Below, in pieces: positions 1 to 9,860 of a DNA stretch of 64,000 nt. The notes beneath the pieces are model-generated. The model worked only from the letters and a program-made list of their open reading frames with translations. It searched no databases and was not told the DNA's origin. Position 1 is the first letter of the stretch; each line of letters opens with the position of its first letter. The position numbers and the translations under genes were made by a program. The stretch covers positions 128,410,275-128,474,274 of the forward strand of contig OV050031.1 of assembly GCA_920105625.2 (NCBI GenBank), in the 5' to 3' direction. This DNA is from Clusia tigrina (Eukaryota; Arthropoda; Insecta; Diptera; Clusiidae).

Positions 1-314
1 TCAAACGTATTCAGTTTCCAGTGAAACTTGCATTTGCGATGACAATCAACAGGTCACAAGGACAGTCGCTGGAAGTGTGTGGCATAAATCTGGAAATGCC
101 ATGTTTTTTACACGGCCAGCTATACATGGCGTGTTCACGAGTTGGAAAACCATCTTCTCTGTACATTTACGCACCGGAACAGAAAACAAAAAATGTTGTT
201 TATCAAGCTGCGTTACATAGAAAAAAATGTAGAAAAATCGCAAATAAATGATTTTCAACACAATATAAATTCAACTTTCTTTTCTTTTCAAAACACATAA
301 TTTCACGCAGGGCA
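1..314 (+). mobile_element. Helitron 3' end fragment
   Basis: This stretch is nearly identical to the 3' ends of the two Helitrons further right (around 19677-19990 and 25046-25357). It holds the end of the helicase and the 3' untranslated tail. The terminal hairpin right arm and CTAG end seen at 19994-20010 are missing; the sequence switches to virus-like unit sequence at about 311-320, with the same junction found at about 25351-25361. The rest of the element lies left of the window. Confidence 0.85.
3..251 (+). pseudogene. Helitron PIF1-like helicase, C-terminal fragment
   Basis: The reading frame is open from the window edge and ends at a stop at 249-251. It contains the last superfamily 1B helicase motifs: the AFAMTINRSQGQSL segment, which is the PIF1-family motif around the conserved S-Q-G, and the following ACSRV segment (motif VI). 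The family unwinds DNA during Helitron rolling-circle transposition. Compared with the second full Helitron it lacks a 2-bp deletion that breaks the frame there near 25121, so this fragment is the better preserved C-terminus. The protein start is outside the window. Confidence 0.8.
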
Positions 315-320
315 ACGCAG

Positions 321-747
321 GGAGATTTGAAAAATTTTTGATGATAAAATACAAATATCAGACCAAAATTGGCCGATAACACCCGGTTTGTTTGAGTTAT
401 TATTGTATAAAACACCAATGAACTATGATGATAGTTAATTGGAAATTAAGGATATAAATGAATAAATCAAAGTTACTAGATCATAAAAATATAAAAAAAT
501 AATAAAGAAATTATTTACTGAAAAAAATCATTATTAACTCAAGTGCATGATGGTTCTGGCCTAGGTCCCAGTCTTATGAGATTAAATACACAGAATCCTA
601 TTTACACATATTGGGATGATCTAAACGAACTGGTTGATCGGTTGTGGCTCTTAATGTCATCGCTGAATGGTCACAACAATTATAATAATGAAATAGTTTC
701 AATTGTTGAAGAATTGAAAGAAGGCAACATAATTATATAAATATATA
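321..747 (+). pseudogene. Tail-ORF relic of virus-like unit 0
   Basis: Matches the tail segment of the tandem units (for example 30950-31383). Frame fragments include a TPGLFELLLYKTPMNYDD stretch near 381-430 and an ORF at 543-740 containing YWDDLNELVDRLWLL. A set of arthropod proteins linked to Polinton-like elements carries a similar YWDDPNELVDRL motif; I recall this from family knowledge and cannot test it here. Stops and frameshifts break it. The Gypsy composite begins right after it at 748. Confidence 0.6.
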
Positions 748-1125
748 TGTGGCGACACCACTACCCCCACTCAGTTGTCGGGTACGCCAACGCAAGCAGG
801 CGTTAGTTCCGCGCGCCATCTATTAACACGCTGTCGCTGTCGCACAGCGTGTTTATGGAAAAACCGGAACTAGTTGGCTGCTGAGCAACACACTTCGTGT
901 TTCCGGCCTTCAATTCGATCTCTTTCTCTTTCTGTGCTGAAGCTGTGGTGACGTGTCACAGAGCGTTTTGTGTAATTAAATCTGTAAAAATCGTATCCAT
1001 CGTTTATTGTAAGTGCGATATAATAAAAGAACGTTCCTGTGGATTTATTTTTTATATATTAAATATAAGGTATAATAAATATTTCTCCTTTTTATTGGCA
1101 ACGTCGAGCACGCGAGCCGCCAAAT
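748..1125 (+). repeat. Gypsy LTR A (5')
   Basis: Begins TGTGGCGACACC and ends just before the tRNA primer site at 1126. Relative to LTR B it lacks 8 bp near 871. An AATAAA lies in the AT-rich 3' part near 1074, a plausible polyadenylation signal. The 3' boundary is uncertain by 1-2 bp. Confidence 0.85.
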
Positions 1126-1144
1126 TGGTGACCCCGACGTGATT
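1126..1144 (+). other. Primer binding site, tRNA-Trp type
   Basis: TGGTGACCCCGACGTGATT directly follows LTR A. It is complementary to the 3' end of insect tRNA-Trp including the CCA tail (from knowledge of that tRNA). The same site follows LTR B at 5790-5808. Confidence 0.85.
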
Positions 1145-1322
1145 CTAAAAACATACGCGCCCCATACAGAGGGGTATAAAACACACGCATAGGATTCTCC
1201 ACTCGCCAACAGCCTCAGGGCCGGCGCTGCCGGCACCACCGGAGCAGCCGCCGACTCGAGCAACGTACGCCCCACACCAGCAGCCACAACCACCGCACGT
1301 GCATGCGCAGGCACAGCTGGCC

Positions 1323-2250
1323 ATGCCCGCGCCATTGCTGATACCGACACACCACCTGCCGCCACACCGTGCAGGGGAACCTGGGGGACACGCCTCCTTT
1401 TCGTCGCCGCCCGCGATCGAGGCGGTGAGCAGCTGCCGGCTTCCACCTTTCTGGAGGAGTAACCCCGATCTGTGGTTTTACCAGATCGAGGCCGCGTTCC
1501 AAGTACACCATGTGCGCAACGACAACAGCCGCTACAATCTAGTAGTTGCGGCGCTCGACCCGGAGACTATTTCCGAGGTCGCGGATGTACTCCACACAGT
1601 GCCGCCCGTGGGCAAGTATGAGGTGCTGAAGACAGCAATACTAAATCGCCTCACCGACTCGGCGGATCGCCAGCTCCATACATTACTCACCCAACTCGAG
1701 CTGGGGGACAGGAAGCCGTCCCAACTCCTGCGACAGTTGCGCTCCCTAGCAGGTGACCGGGCCACGGATGACATCATCCGCGTGAAGTGGCTCGACCCGA
1801 TGCCGCCGTCAACGCGACCGCTACTCAAAATCCTGACAGGCACCAGTCTGGAGGAGCTCGCAGAGGCAGCTGACGAGCTGGTCGACAACAGACCTACAGT
1901 GGCAGCTACGTCACCTCCACTCTCGTCTCCGAGACCCCGCTCTCCATTCGCGAACAGATCGTCGCACGATTCAATGGGTAACTCCGTGCACAGGGCTTGC
2001 CGCACTGCGCCAGTCAGTGGCACAGCTCGTGGCACTAACGCGGGAGAATCAGGAGCTGCTGCGTAAAATAACGCCCCCACTTCATAGGGGTCGCGCTGAA
2101 ACCCGTAGCCCCAGCCGGCATCGAGATCGCTCTACAGCGCCTGGCCAATGTTGGTACCACCTGAAGTACGTGGCGACAGCACAGCAGTGCCGACCACCGT
2201 GTATCTTTGCCGCCGCCGTGGCCGCCGCCTCGACGCCGTCGGGAAACTAG
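1323..2250 (+). pseudogene. gag: Gypsy Gag, element 1
   Basis: Structural protein that packages element RNA. The capsid-like part is open to 2066 and shows FWRSNPDLWFYQIEAAF and following helices typical of insect Gypsy Gag. 1323 is the first in-frame ATG; the frame is open further upstream without another ATG. A frameshift near 1970-2015 moves the C-terminal part into the frame of 2017-2250, where CWYHLKYVATAQQCRPPC forms a CHCC zinc knuckle (C-x3... spacing as in CsRn1) rather than the usual CCHC. A second frame change separates it from pol at 2207. The pol change may be a natural Gag-Pol shift; the one inside Gag is probably a lesion. Confidence 0.75.
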
Positions 2251-4075
2251 CGCTGCCGACGCCGGCCGTCCACCAACCGAAAAACGCCTACACGTAACGG
2301 ATCGGACAACATCCACTCGCTTTCTCATGGACTCGGGTTCAGTGGTCTCCTTACTGCCGAGGGGAACGGTCGCCCGCAAACTACAGCGAAACAGCCTCAC
2401 GCTGTACGCCGCCAACTCGTCGCCGATAGCCACATACGGGCAGCTCACGCTGAAGCTGAACCTCGCCCTGCGTCGGGATTTTACTTGGGCGTTCACTGTG
2501 GCCGATGTGCAAACCGCCATTCTCGGGGCGGGCTTTCTGGCATACTATGGGCTCCTGGTAGACTTGAGGGGACGACGCATCGTAGACCCCCTTACCAATA
2601 TCGCGGCAACGGGACGCATGGACTCGGCTCGAATCTACGGCATCTCCACAGTGGCTCGCATTTATGCACCTGTGGGACCACACGGAGACCGCTATAGAGA
2701 GCTCGTCCAGCGCTTCCTGCAACTCGCTTTACCAGCAGGGGTCATGGCCACTGTACCAGACTTGCCGGTACAACACTTCATCGTCACGGAGGGCCCTCCC
2801 GTTTTCGAGCGCCCCCGTAGACTCGTCGGTGAACGACTCGCTGCTGCCAAAGAAGAGTTCGCTGACCTCCTCGACAAGGGGGTGGTACGCCCATCATCGA
2901 GCCCATGGGCCAGTCCGCTACTCATGGTACCAAAGCCGAATGGAAGCTGGCGAGCCACTGGCGATTACCGCCGCCTCAACGCGTGTACCTTGCCAGACCG
3001 ATATCCTCTACCGATCATCGAGGACCTGATCCAGGAGATCCGGGGAAAAGTATTCTCTGTAATCGATCTGCAGAAATCCTTCTACCAAATCCCGGTTGCC
3101 AAAGCTGACATCCCGAAAACGGCAGTCACAACATCTTTCGGCCTCTTCGAGTTCGTGGGTATGCCATTAGGCCTGCGTAACTCAGCGTAAACGCTTCAGC
3201 GGGTAATTAATCACCTACTGAGGAAACTCCCCTTCGTGAAGGGCTACGTAGACGACCTGCTTATCGCATCCGAGACGCCTGACGAGCACCTGCATCATTT
3301 GAGCTAATTGTTGGAGACGCTGAGAGCGGCGAACCTACGCATCAACTTGGACAAATGCCAACTCGATGCCCAGGAAGTTACATTCGCTGGGTATCGATTC
3401 TCGAAAGAGGGGTTCAGGCCCCCGCGCCCAAAGATCGAGGCGATCGACGCCTTTCCAAGCCCGACAGACTCTACCCAGCTGAGACGTTTCCTGGGTATGG
3501 CTAATTACTACCGCAGGTGTATACCACACGCCGCGGAACTACAGGCCCCGCTCAACGAGCTTCTGAGGAACCTAACGAAGAAGAAGGCGGCGATTAGCTG
3601 GACGACGCAAACGGAGCAGGCTTTCCAGCAATGCAAGGCGAGTATCGCAGCAGCTGCAGATTCAGCTTTCCTCTCGCCTACCGCGCCAATCGCTCTCTAC
3701 ACCGACGCATCGAGCACCGCCATCGGAGCGGCACTCAACCAAGAGCAACCCGATGGGACCTGGAAGCCTCTGGGGTTCTTCTCTAGGAAACTCGCTACAG
3801 CGCCTACGACAGGGAGTTGCTCGCGGTGTATGCCGCAGTCAGGCACTTCAGGAGGATCCTGGAGGCATACGTCTTCACAATCCACACGGACCACAAGCCG
3901 CTCGCCTTCGCCGCACACCAACGCTCGGACAAGGCAACGCCGAGGCACAGCCGGCACCTGGACTACGTCCTCCAGTTCAACGCACGATTTGTGTACGTTC
4001 CCGGGGGGTGAAAACGTTGTGGCAGACGCACCTTCACTTCCAGCCTCGACGAAGCCACTATCAGCCTGGAGCTAG
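2207..4075 (+). pseudogene. pol: Gypsy Pol part 1: protease, reverse transcriptase, RNase H (element 1)
   Basis: The aspartic protease active site FLMDSGS lies near 2322-2345. Reverse transcriptase follows, with WASPLLMVPKPNGSWR, then FSVIDLQKSFYQI (motif A) and the YVDD catalytic motif at 3245-3256. TAA stops at 3188-3190 and 3305-3307 interrupt it in frame, one just before and one just after YVDD. RNase H begins at IALYTDASS near 3690, and a frameshift near 3800 moves its end into another frame (3817-4011, with TDHKPLAFA). The first stop is shared with element 2; the second is not. The enzyme set would copy RNA to DNA but is inactive as written. Confidence 0.8.
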
Positions 4076-4080
4076 CCTCT

Positions 4081-5290
4081 GACGTAGAGCTGCCTCACCT
4101 GCTGGAGAACCCGCGTATCCAACTGGATCGCCTCGCTTTCAACGACAGCAAGATCTACTGTCTGGTTACCGATGGGGCGACACGGCCCTATTTGCCACCC
4201 AACCTGCATCGAGCGGCGTTTGGCATCATACACGGATCATCCCACCCGAGTGGTTGAGCAACAGCGAAACATCTGGGGGCCAAATACTTCTGGCCAAGCA
4301 TGCGCAAGGACGCGCTCCGCTGGGCCCGTGAATGCCAACCATGCCAACGCGCGAAGGTCCATCGCCACAACCGCGCCGAGTTGCAAAGCTTCGGGGAGAC
4401 AGATGACAGGTTCTGCCACGTTCATGTTGACTTGATCAAGCTACCGCTGGTGAGAGGACTGTCGCACTGCCTGACCATCATCGACCGCTTTTCCCGATGG
4501 CCGGTGGCTGTCCCACTCCCGGACATTCGAGCTGTGACCGTCGCACGAGCGTTCTTGCACAGTTGGGTCTGCACTTTCGGCACGCCACTCACCATCACCT
4601 CCAACCAGGGGGGTCAATTCGAGGGAGAGCTATTCACGGCTCTCGCGAAAATGACGGGTGCTAACCATGTTCACACAACGCCTTACCACCCACAGTCAAA
4701 CGGCATGGTGGAGAGACTACACCGCACACTAAAAGCGGCCTTGATGTGCAGTCCAGACACACCATGACACACCAGACGCCTTCCCAACAGTGCTATTGGG
4801 GATGCGGACGGCGTACAAAGAGGACCTCAAAGCAATTCCAGCCGAGATGCTCTTCGGCACCCAACTACGCCTGCCGGGGGAATTCTTCGGACAACAGAAC
4901 GACCCTACCACCCAACCGGTTTTCGTCGAGCAGTTGCGGAAGCTGGTAAAAGCGTCCAAGCCAGTAACAGTGTCCAACCACTCGAGACAGAAGCCGTTCG
5001 TCTTCAAAGAATTGCGCACCTGCACGCACGTATTCTGCAAGCTGGACAAAATCCGGAGGCCACTCGAGCCGCCATATACGGGCCCCCATAAGGTAATTCG
5101 CCGGGTCAACGACAAGAGTTTCATCATCGACTTGAACGGCGTCGAGAAAGCCATCTCTACGGACTGCTTGAAGCCGGCCCACCTCGAAATGAGTGACCAT
5201 CATCATCGCCATCCCGATCGCCATCGCCGCAACCGTCGTCATCGTCAGCGACAAATGACCCGCCAGCGATCCATCCAAGGAGTCATCTGA
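4081..5290 (+). pseudogene. Gypsy integrase, element 1
   Basis: Integrase would insert the cDNA. The zinc-binding region ends with CQPCQRAK near 4330-4350, the first catalytic Asp is in HVDLIKLP near 4425, and the catalytic Glu is in NGMVERLHRTLK near 4700. The second catalytic Asp is replaced: TSNQGGQFE, with AAC (Asn) at 4603-4605. A stop after 4764, caused by a small local insertion near 4763-4775, splits the core from the C-terminal domain (4790-5290), which contains the GPHKVIRRV chromo/GPY-like segment. The extreme C-terminus is histidine- and arginine-rich because of a further frame change near 5190. Confidence 0.78.
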
Positions 5291-5388
5291 GGAGTCAACC
5301 ACCGCCCCGCTCAGGGGACCAACCTTCACCACAGCCGGGGAGTCGACCGACGAAACGGGTATCGTTCTCCGCGCCTCCTGCTCCGATC

Positions 5389-5403
5389 ACTGGGGGAGGA
5401 ATA
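5389..5403 (+). other. Polypurine tract before LTR B
   Basis: GGGGGAGGAA lies immediately upstream of LTR B, the expected plus-strand primer site. The same tract precedes LTR C at about 9238-9249. Confidence 0.7.
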
Positions 5404-5405
5404 CC

Positions 5406-5790
5406 TATGGCGACACCACTAGCCCCACCCAGTTGTCGGGTACGCCAACGCAAGCAGGCGTTAGTTCCGCGCGCCATCTATTAACACGCTGTCGCTGTCG
5501 CACAGCGTGTTTATGGAAAAACCGGAACTAGCCTGTGTTGGCTGCTGAGCAACACACTTCGTGTTTCCGGCCTTCAATTCGATTTCTTTCTCTTTCTGTG
5601 CTGAAGCTGTGGTGACGTGTCACAGAGCGTTTCTTGTAATTAAATCTGTAAAAATCGTATCCATCGTTTATTGTAAGTGCGATATAATAAAAGTACGTTC
5701 CTGTGGATTTATTTGTTATATATTAAATATAAGGTATAATAAATATTTCTCCTTTTTATTGGCAACGTCGAGCACGCGAGCCGCCACATT
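5406..5790 (+). repeat. Gypsy LTR B (shared middle LTR)
   Basis: Starts TATGGCG, one change from the TGTGGCG start of the other LTRs, and ends at the tRNA-Trp primer site at 5790-5808. It acts as the 3' LTR of the left internal region and the 5' LTR of the right one. It is the longest of the three (385 bp) and has none of the deletions in A and C. Confidence 0.85.
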
Positions 5791-5983
5791 GGTGACCCCG
5801 ACGTGATTCTAAAAACATACGCGCCCCATACAGAGGGGTATAAAACACACGCATAGGATTCTCCACTCGCCAACAGCCTCAGGGCCGGCGCTGCCGGCAC
5901 CACCGGAGCAGCCGACTCGAGCAACGTACGCCCCACACCAGCAGCCACAACCACCGCACGTGCATGCGCAGGCACAGCTGGCC

Positions 5984-6911
5984 ATGCCCGCGCCATTGCT
6001 GATACCGACACACCACCTGCCGCCACACCGTGCAGGGGAACCTGGGGGACACGCCTCCTTTTCGTCGCCGCCCGCGATCGAGGCGGTGAGCAGCTGCCGG
6101 CTTCCACCTTTCTGGAGGAGTAACCCCGATCTGTGGTTTTACCAGATCGAGGCCGCGTTCCAAGTACACCATGTGCGCAACGACAACAGCCGCTACAATC
6201 TAGTAGTTGCGGCGCTCGACCCCGAGACTATTTCCGAGGTCGCGGATGTACTCCACACAGTGCCGCCCGTGGGCAAGTATGAGGTGCTGAAGACAGCAAT
6301 ACTAAATCGCCTCACCGACTCGGCGGATCGCCAGCTCCATAAATTACTCACCCAACTCGAGCTGGGGGACAGGAAGCCGTCCCAACTCCTGCGACAGTTG
6401 CGCTCCCTAGCAGGTGACCGGGCCACGGATGACATCATCCGCGTGAAGTGGCTCGACCCGATGCCGCCGTCAACGCGACAGCTACTCAAAATCCTGACAG
6501 GCACCAGTCTGGAGGAGCTCGCAGAGGCAGCTGACGAGCTGGTCGACAACAGACCTACAGTGGCAGCTACGTCACCTCCACTCTCGTCTCCGAGACCCCG
6601 CTCTCCATTCGCGAACAGATCGTCGCACGATTCAATGGGTAACTCCGTGCACAGGGCTTGCCGCACTGCGCCAGTCAGTGGCACAGCTCGTGGCACTAAT
6701 GCGGGAGAATCAGGAGATGCTGCGTAAAATAACGCCCCCACTTCATAGGGGTCGCGCTGAAACCCATAGCCCCAGCCGGCATCGAGATCGCTCTACAGCG
6801 CCTGGCCAATGTTGGTACCACCTGAAGTACGTGGCGACAGCACAGCAGTGCCGACCACCGTGTATCTTTGCCGCCGCCGTGGCCGCCGCCTCGACGCCGT
6901 CGGGAAACTAG
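5984..6911 (+). pseudogene. gag: Gypsy Gag, element 2
   Basis: Nearly identical to the left Gag. The capsid-like ORF runs to 6727 from the first ATG at 5984. The CHCC knuckle CWYHLKYVATAQQCRPPC is in the shifted frame 6678-6911. The same internal frame change is present, so it predates the duplication or is a property of the family. Confidence 0.73.
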
Positions 6912-8484
6912 CGCTGCCGACGCCGGCCTTCCACCAACCAAAAAACGCCTACACGTAACGGATCGGACAACATCCACTCGATTTCTCATGGACTCGGGTT
7001 CAGTGGTCTCCTTAGTGCCGAGGGGAACGGTCGCCCGCAAACTACAGCGAAACAGCCTCACGCTGTACGCCGCCAACTCGTCGCCGATAGCCACATACGG
7101 GCAGCTCACGCTGAAGCTGAACCTCGCCCTGCGTCGGGATTTTACTTGGGCGTTCACTGTGGCCGATGTGCAAACCGCCATTCTCGGGGCGGGCTTTCTG
7201 GCATACTATGGGCTCCTGGTAGACTTGAGGGGACGACGCATCGTAGACCCCCTTACCAATATCGCGGCAACGGGAGGCATGGACTCGGCTCGAATCTACG
7301 GCATCTCCACAGTGGCTCGCATTTATGCAACTGTGGGACCACACGGCGACCGCTATAGAGAGCTCGTCCAGCGCTTCCTGCACCTCGCTTCACCAGCAGG
7401 GGTCATGGCCACTGTACCAGACTTGCCGGTACAACACTTCATCGTCACGGAGGGCCCTCCCGTTTTCGAGCGCCCCCGTAGACTCGTCGGTGAACGACTC
7501 GCTGCTGCCAAAGAACAGCTCACTGACCTCCTCGACAAGGGGGTGGTACGCCCATCATCGAGCCCATGGGCCAGTCCGCTACACATGGTACCAAAGCCGA
7601 ATGGAAGCTGGCGAGCCACTGGCGACTACCGCCGCCTCAACGCGTGTACCTTGCCAGACCGATATCCTCTACCGATCATCGAGGACCTGATCCAGGAGAT
7701 CCGGGGAAAAGTATTCTCTGTAATCGATCTGCAGAAATCCTTCTACCAAATCCCGGTTGCCAAAGCTGACATCCCGAAAACGGCAGTCACAACATCTTTC
7801 GGCCTCTTCGAGTTCGTGGGTATGCCATTAGGCCTGCGTAACTCAGAGTAAACGCTTCAGCGGGTAATTAATCACCTACTGAGGAAACTCCGCTTCGTGA
7901 AGGGCTACGTAGACGACCTGCTTATCGCATCCGAGACGCATGACGAGCACCTGCATCATTTGAGCCAATTGTTGGAGACGCTGAGAGCGGCGAACCTACG
8001 CATCAACTTGGACAAATGCCAACTCGATGCCCAGGAAGCTACATTCGCTGGGTATCGAATCTCGAAAGAGGGGTTCAGGCCCCCGTGCCCAAAGATCGAG
8101 GCGATCGACGCCTTTCCAAGCCCGACAGACTCTACCCAGCTGAGACGTTTCCTGGGTATGGCTAATTACTACCGCAGGTGTATACCACACGCCGCGGAAC
8201 TACAGGCCCCGCTCAACGAGCTTCTGAGGAACCTAACGAAGAAGAAGGCGGCGATTAGCTGGACGACGCAAACGGAGCAGGCTTTCCAGCAATGCAAGGC
8301 GAGCATCGCAGTATCGATGGCCGGTGGCTGTCCCACTCCCGGACATTCGAGCTGTGACCGTCGCACGAGCGTTCTTGCACAGTTGGGTCTGCACTTTCGG
8401 CACGCCACTCACCATCACCTCCAACCAGGGGGGTCAATTCGAGGGAGAGCTATTCACGGCTCTCGCGAAAATGACGGGTGCTAA
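6868..8484 (+). pseudogene. pol: Gypsy protease and reverse transcriptase, element 2 (truncated)
   Basis: Protease FLMDSGS and the reverse transcriptase core match element 1. A TAA at 7849-7851 sits at the same codon as in element 1; after it the frame continues through YVDDLLIAS and FLGMANYYRRCIP. At 8312-8315 the sequence jumps, with a 3-bp filler, to integrase sequence corresponding to 4495, so all of RNase H and the integrase N-terminus (about 844 bp, 3651-4494 in element 1) are deleted. The ORF past the junction is out of frame for integrase. Confidence 0.8.
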
Positions 8485-9316
8485 CCATGTTCACACAACG
8501 CCTTACCACCCACAGTCAAACGGCATGGTGGAGAGACTACACCGCACACTAAAAGCGGCCTTGATGTGCAGTCCAGACACACCATGGCCAGACGCCTTGC
8601 CAACAGTGCTATTGGGGATGCGGACGGCGTACAAAGAGGACCTCAAAGCAATTCCAGCCGAGATGCTCTTCGGCACCCAACTACGCCTGCCGGGGGAATT
8701 CTTCGGACTACAGAACGACCCTACCACCCAACCGGTTTTCGTCGAGCAGTTGCGGAAGCTGGTAAAAGCGTCCAAGCCAGTAACAGTGTCCAACCACTCG
8801 AGACAGAAGCCGTTCGTCTTCAAAGAATTGCGCACCTGCACGCACGTATTCTGCAAGCTGGACAAAATCCGGAGGCCACTCGAGCCGCCATATACGGGCC
8901 CCCATAAGGTAATTCGCCGGGTCAACGACAAGAGTTTCATCATCGACTTGAACGGCGTCGAGAAAGCCATCTCTACGAACTGCTTGAAGCCGGCCCACCT
9001 CGAAATGAGTGACTCAACATCGTCGCCATCGCTGCAGGCATCCCGATCATCATCGCCATTCCGATCGCCATCGCCGCAACCGTCGTCATCGTCAGCGACA
9101 AATGACCCGCCAGCGATCCATCCAAGGAGTCATCTGAGGAGTCAACCACCGCCCCGCTCAGGGGACCAACCTTCACCACAGCCGGGGAGTCGACCGACGA
9201 AACGGGTATCGTTCTCCGCGCCTCCTGCGCCGATCACTGGGGGAGGAATACCTGTGGCGACACCACTACCCCCACCCAGTTGTCGGGTACGCTGTCGCTG
9301 TCGCACAGCGTGTTAA
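8324..9316 (+). CDS. Gypsy integrase core and C-terminus, element 2 (N-truncated)
   Basis: A 330-residue open frame beginning inside the integrase core. It has TSNQGGQFE with Asn (8423-8425) in place of the second catalytic Asp, the catalytic Glu in NGMVERLHR, and an unbroken C-terminal domain with YTGPHKVIRRV and a serine/proline-rich tail. The first catalytic Asp and the zinc domain are lost in the deletion, so it cannot be a working integrase. It reads continuously where element 1 is frameshifted near 4770 and 5190, which makes it the better guide to the family C-terminus. It runs into LTR C. Confidence 0.7.
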   Translation: MAVPLPDIRAVTVARAFLHSWVCTFGTPLTITSNQGGQFEGELFTALAKMTGANHVHTTPYHPQSNGMVERLHRTLKAALMCSPDTPWPDALPTVLLGMRTAYKEDLKAIPAEMLFGTQLRLPGEFFGLQNDPTTQPVFVEQLRKLVKASKPVTVSNHSRQKPFVFKELRTCTHVFCKLDKIRRPLEPPYTGPHKVIRRVNDKSFIIDLNGVEKAISTNCLKPAHLEMSDSTSSPSLQASRSSSPFRSPSPQPSSSSATNDPPAIHPRSHLRSQPPPRSGDQPSPQPGSRPTKRVSFSAPPAPITGGGIPVATPLPPPSCRVRCRCRTAC

Positions 9317-9593
9317 TGGAAAAACCGGAACTAGCCTGTGTTGGCTGCTGAGCAACACACTTCGTGTTTCCGGCCTTCAATTCGATCTCTTTCTGTGCTG
9401 AAGCTGTGGTGACGTCTCACAGAGCGTTTTGTGTAATTAAATCTCTAAAAATCGTATCCATCGTCTATTGTAAGTGCGATATAATAAAAGTACGTTCCTG
9501 TGGATTTATTTGTTATATATTAAATATAAGATATAATAAATATTTCTCCTTTTTTATTGGCAACGCAACGTCGAGCACGCGAGCAGCCAAATT
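9253..9593 (+). repeat. Gypsy LTR C (3')
   Basis: Starts TGTGGCGACACC and ends beside host TATA at 9594. It lacks about 44 bp present in LTRs A and B around 5447-5490 and has a few small indels, so it has diverged since insertion. Confidence 0.83.
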
Positions 9594-9607
9594 TATAGTA
9601 AATAAAA

Positions 9608-9860
9608 ATTAAATTTGTTCAATCTGAGAATAGCCGTTCAAAAGTTTGGACACTATTCTAAGCAAAAACATAATGTATATGATCTGAAAAGAAAACATAT
9701 TTCAAAAATATGTGTATTCAGCTTGGATAAAGGTAAGAATTTGAACCTTGAACAAAATGCGGTTCATGCCAACCTGTCTCTTTCGCACTTATTGTATTTA
9801 TATATGTTCTTCTCGCTCTTACAGTGGAGTGACGTCATAGTTTTCGGTGCTTTTATTTGA
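9608..9860 (+). pseudogene. Leader-ORF relic, unit 1
   Basis: An 81-residue frame (9615-9860) contains VQKFGHYSK and ISKICVFSLDKGKNLNLEQ. The same frame recurs at the start of every unit (80 residues in units 2-5). It may be a remnant of a structural or accessory ORF of a Polinton-like element whose members carry an FGRY...GFxL...NxxLxN pattern; this is a weak family memory. No function can be assigned. Confidence 0.4.

Larger units (their letters stand above)
748..9593 (+). mobile_element. Composite Gypsy (CsRn1/Kabuki-type) LTR retrotransposon, three LTRs and two internal regions
   Basis: Three LTRs (748-1125, 5406-5790, 9253-9593) enclose two internal regions, each with Gag, protease, reverse transcriptase and integrase sequence. 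Host TATA at 744-747 and 9594-9597 is a 4-bp target duplication flanking the whole composite, so it behaves as one insertion. The primer binding site matches the 3' end of tRNA-Trp, and Gag has a CHCC-type knuckle, both hallmarks of the CsRn1/Kabuki clade. It sits between a virus-like unit tail and the next unit leader. The uninterrupted target is seen around 25785-25800. Both internal copies are defective. Confidence 0.88.

Noticed and set aside
1126..1144. Part of a tRNA gene
   Set aside because: It is the 19-nt primer binding site next to an LTR; no cloverleaf surrounds it.
1045..2080. Long minus-strand ORFs opposite Gypsy Gag (also at 5709-6741)
   Set aside because: GC-rich shadows of gag; no domain, and they cross the LTR and primer site.
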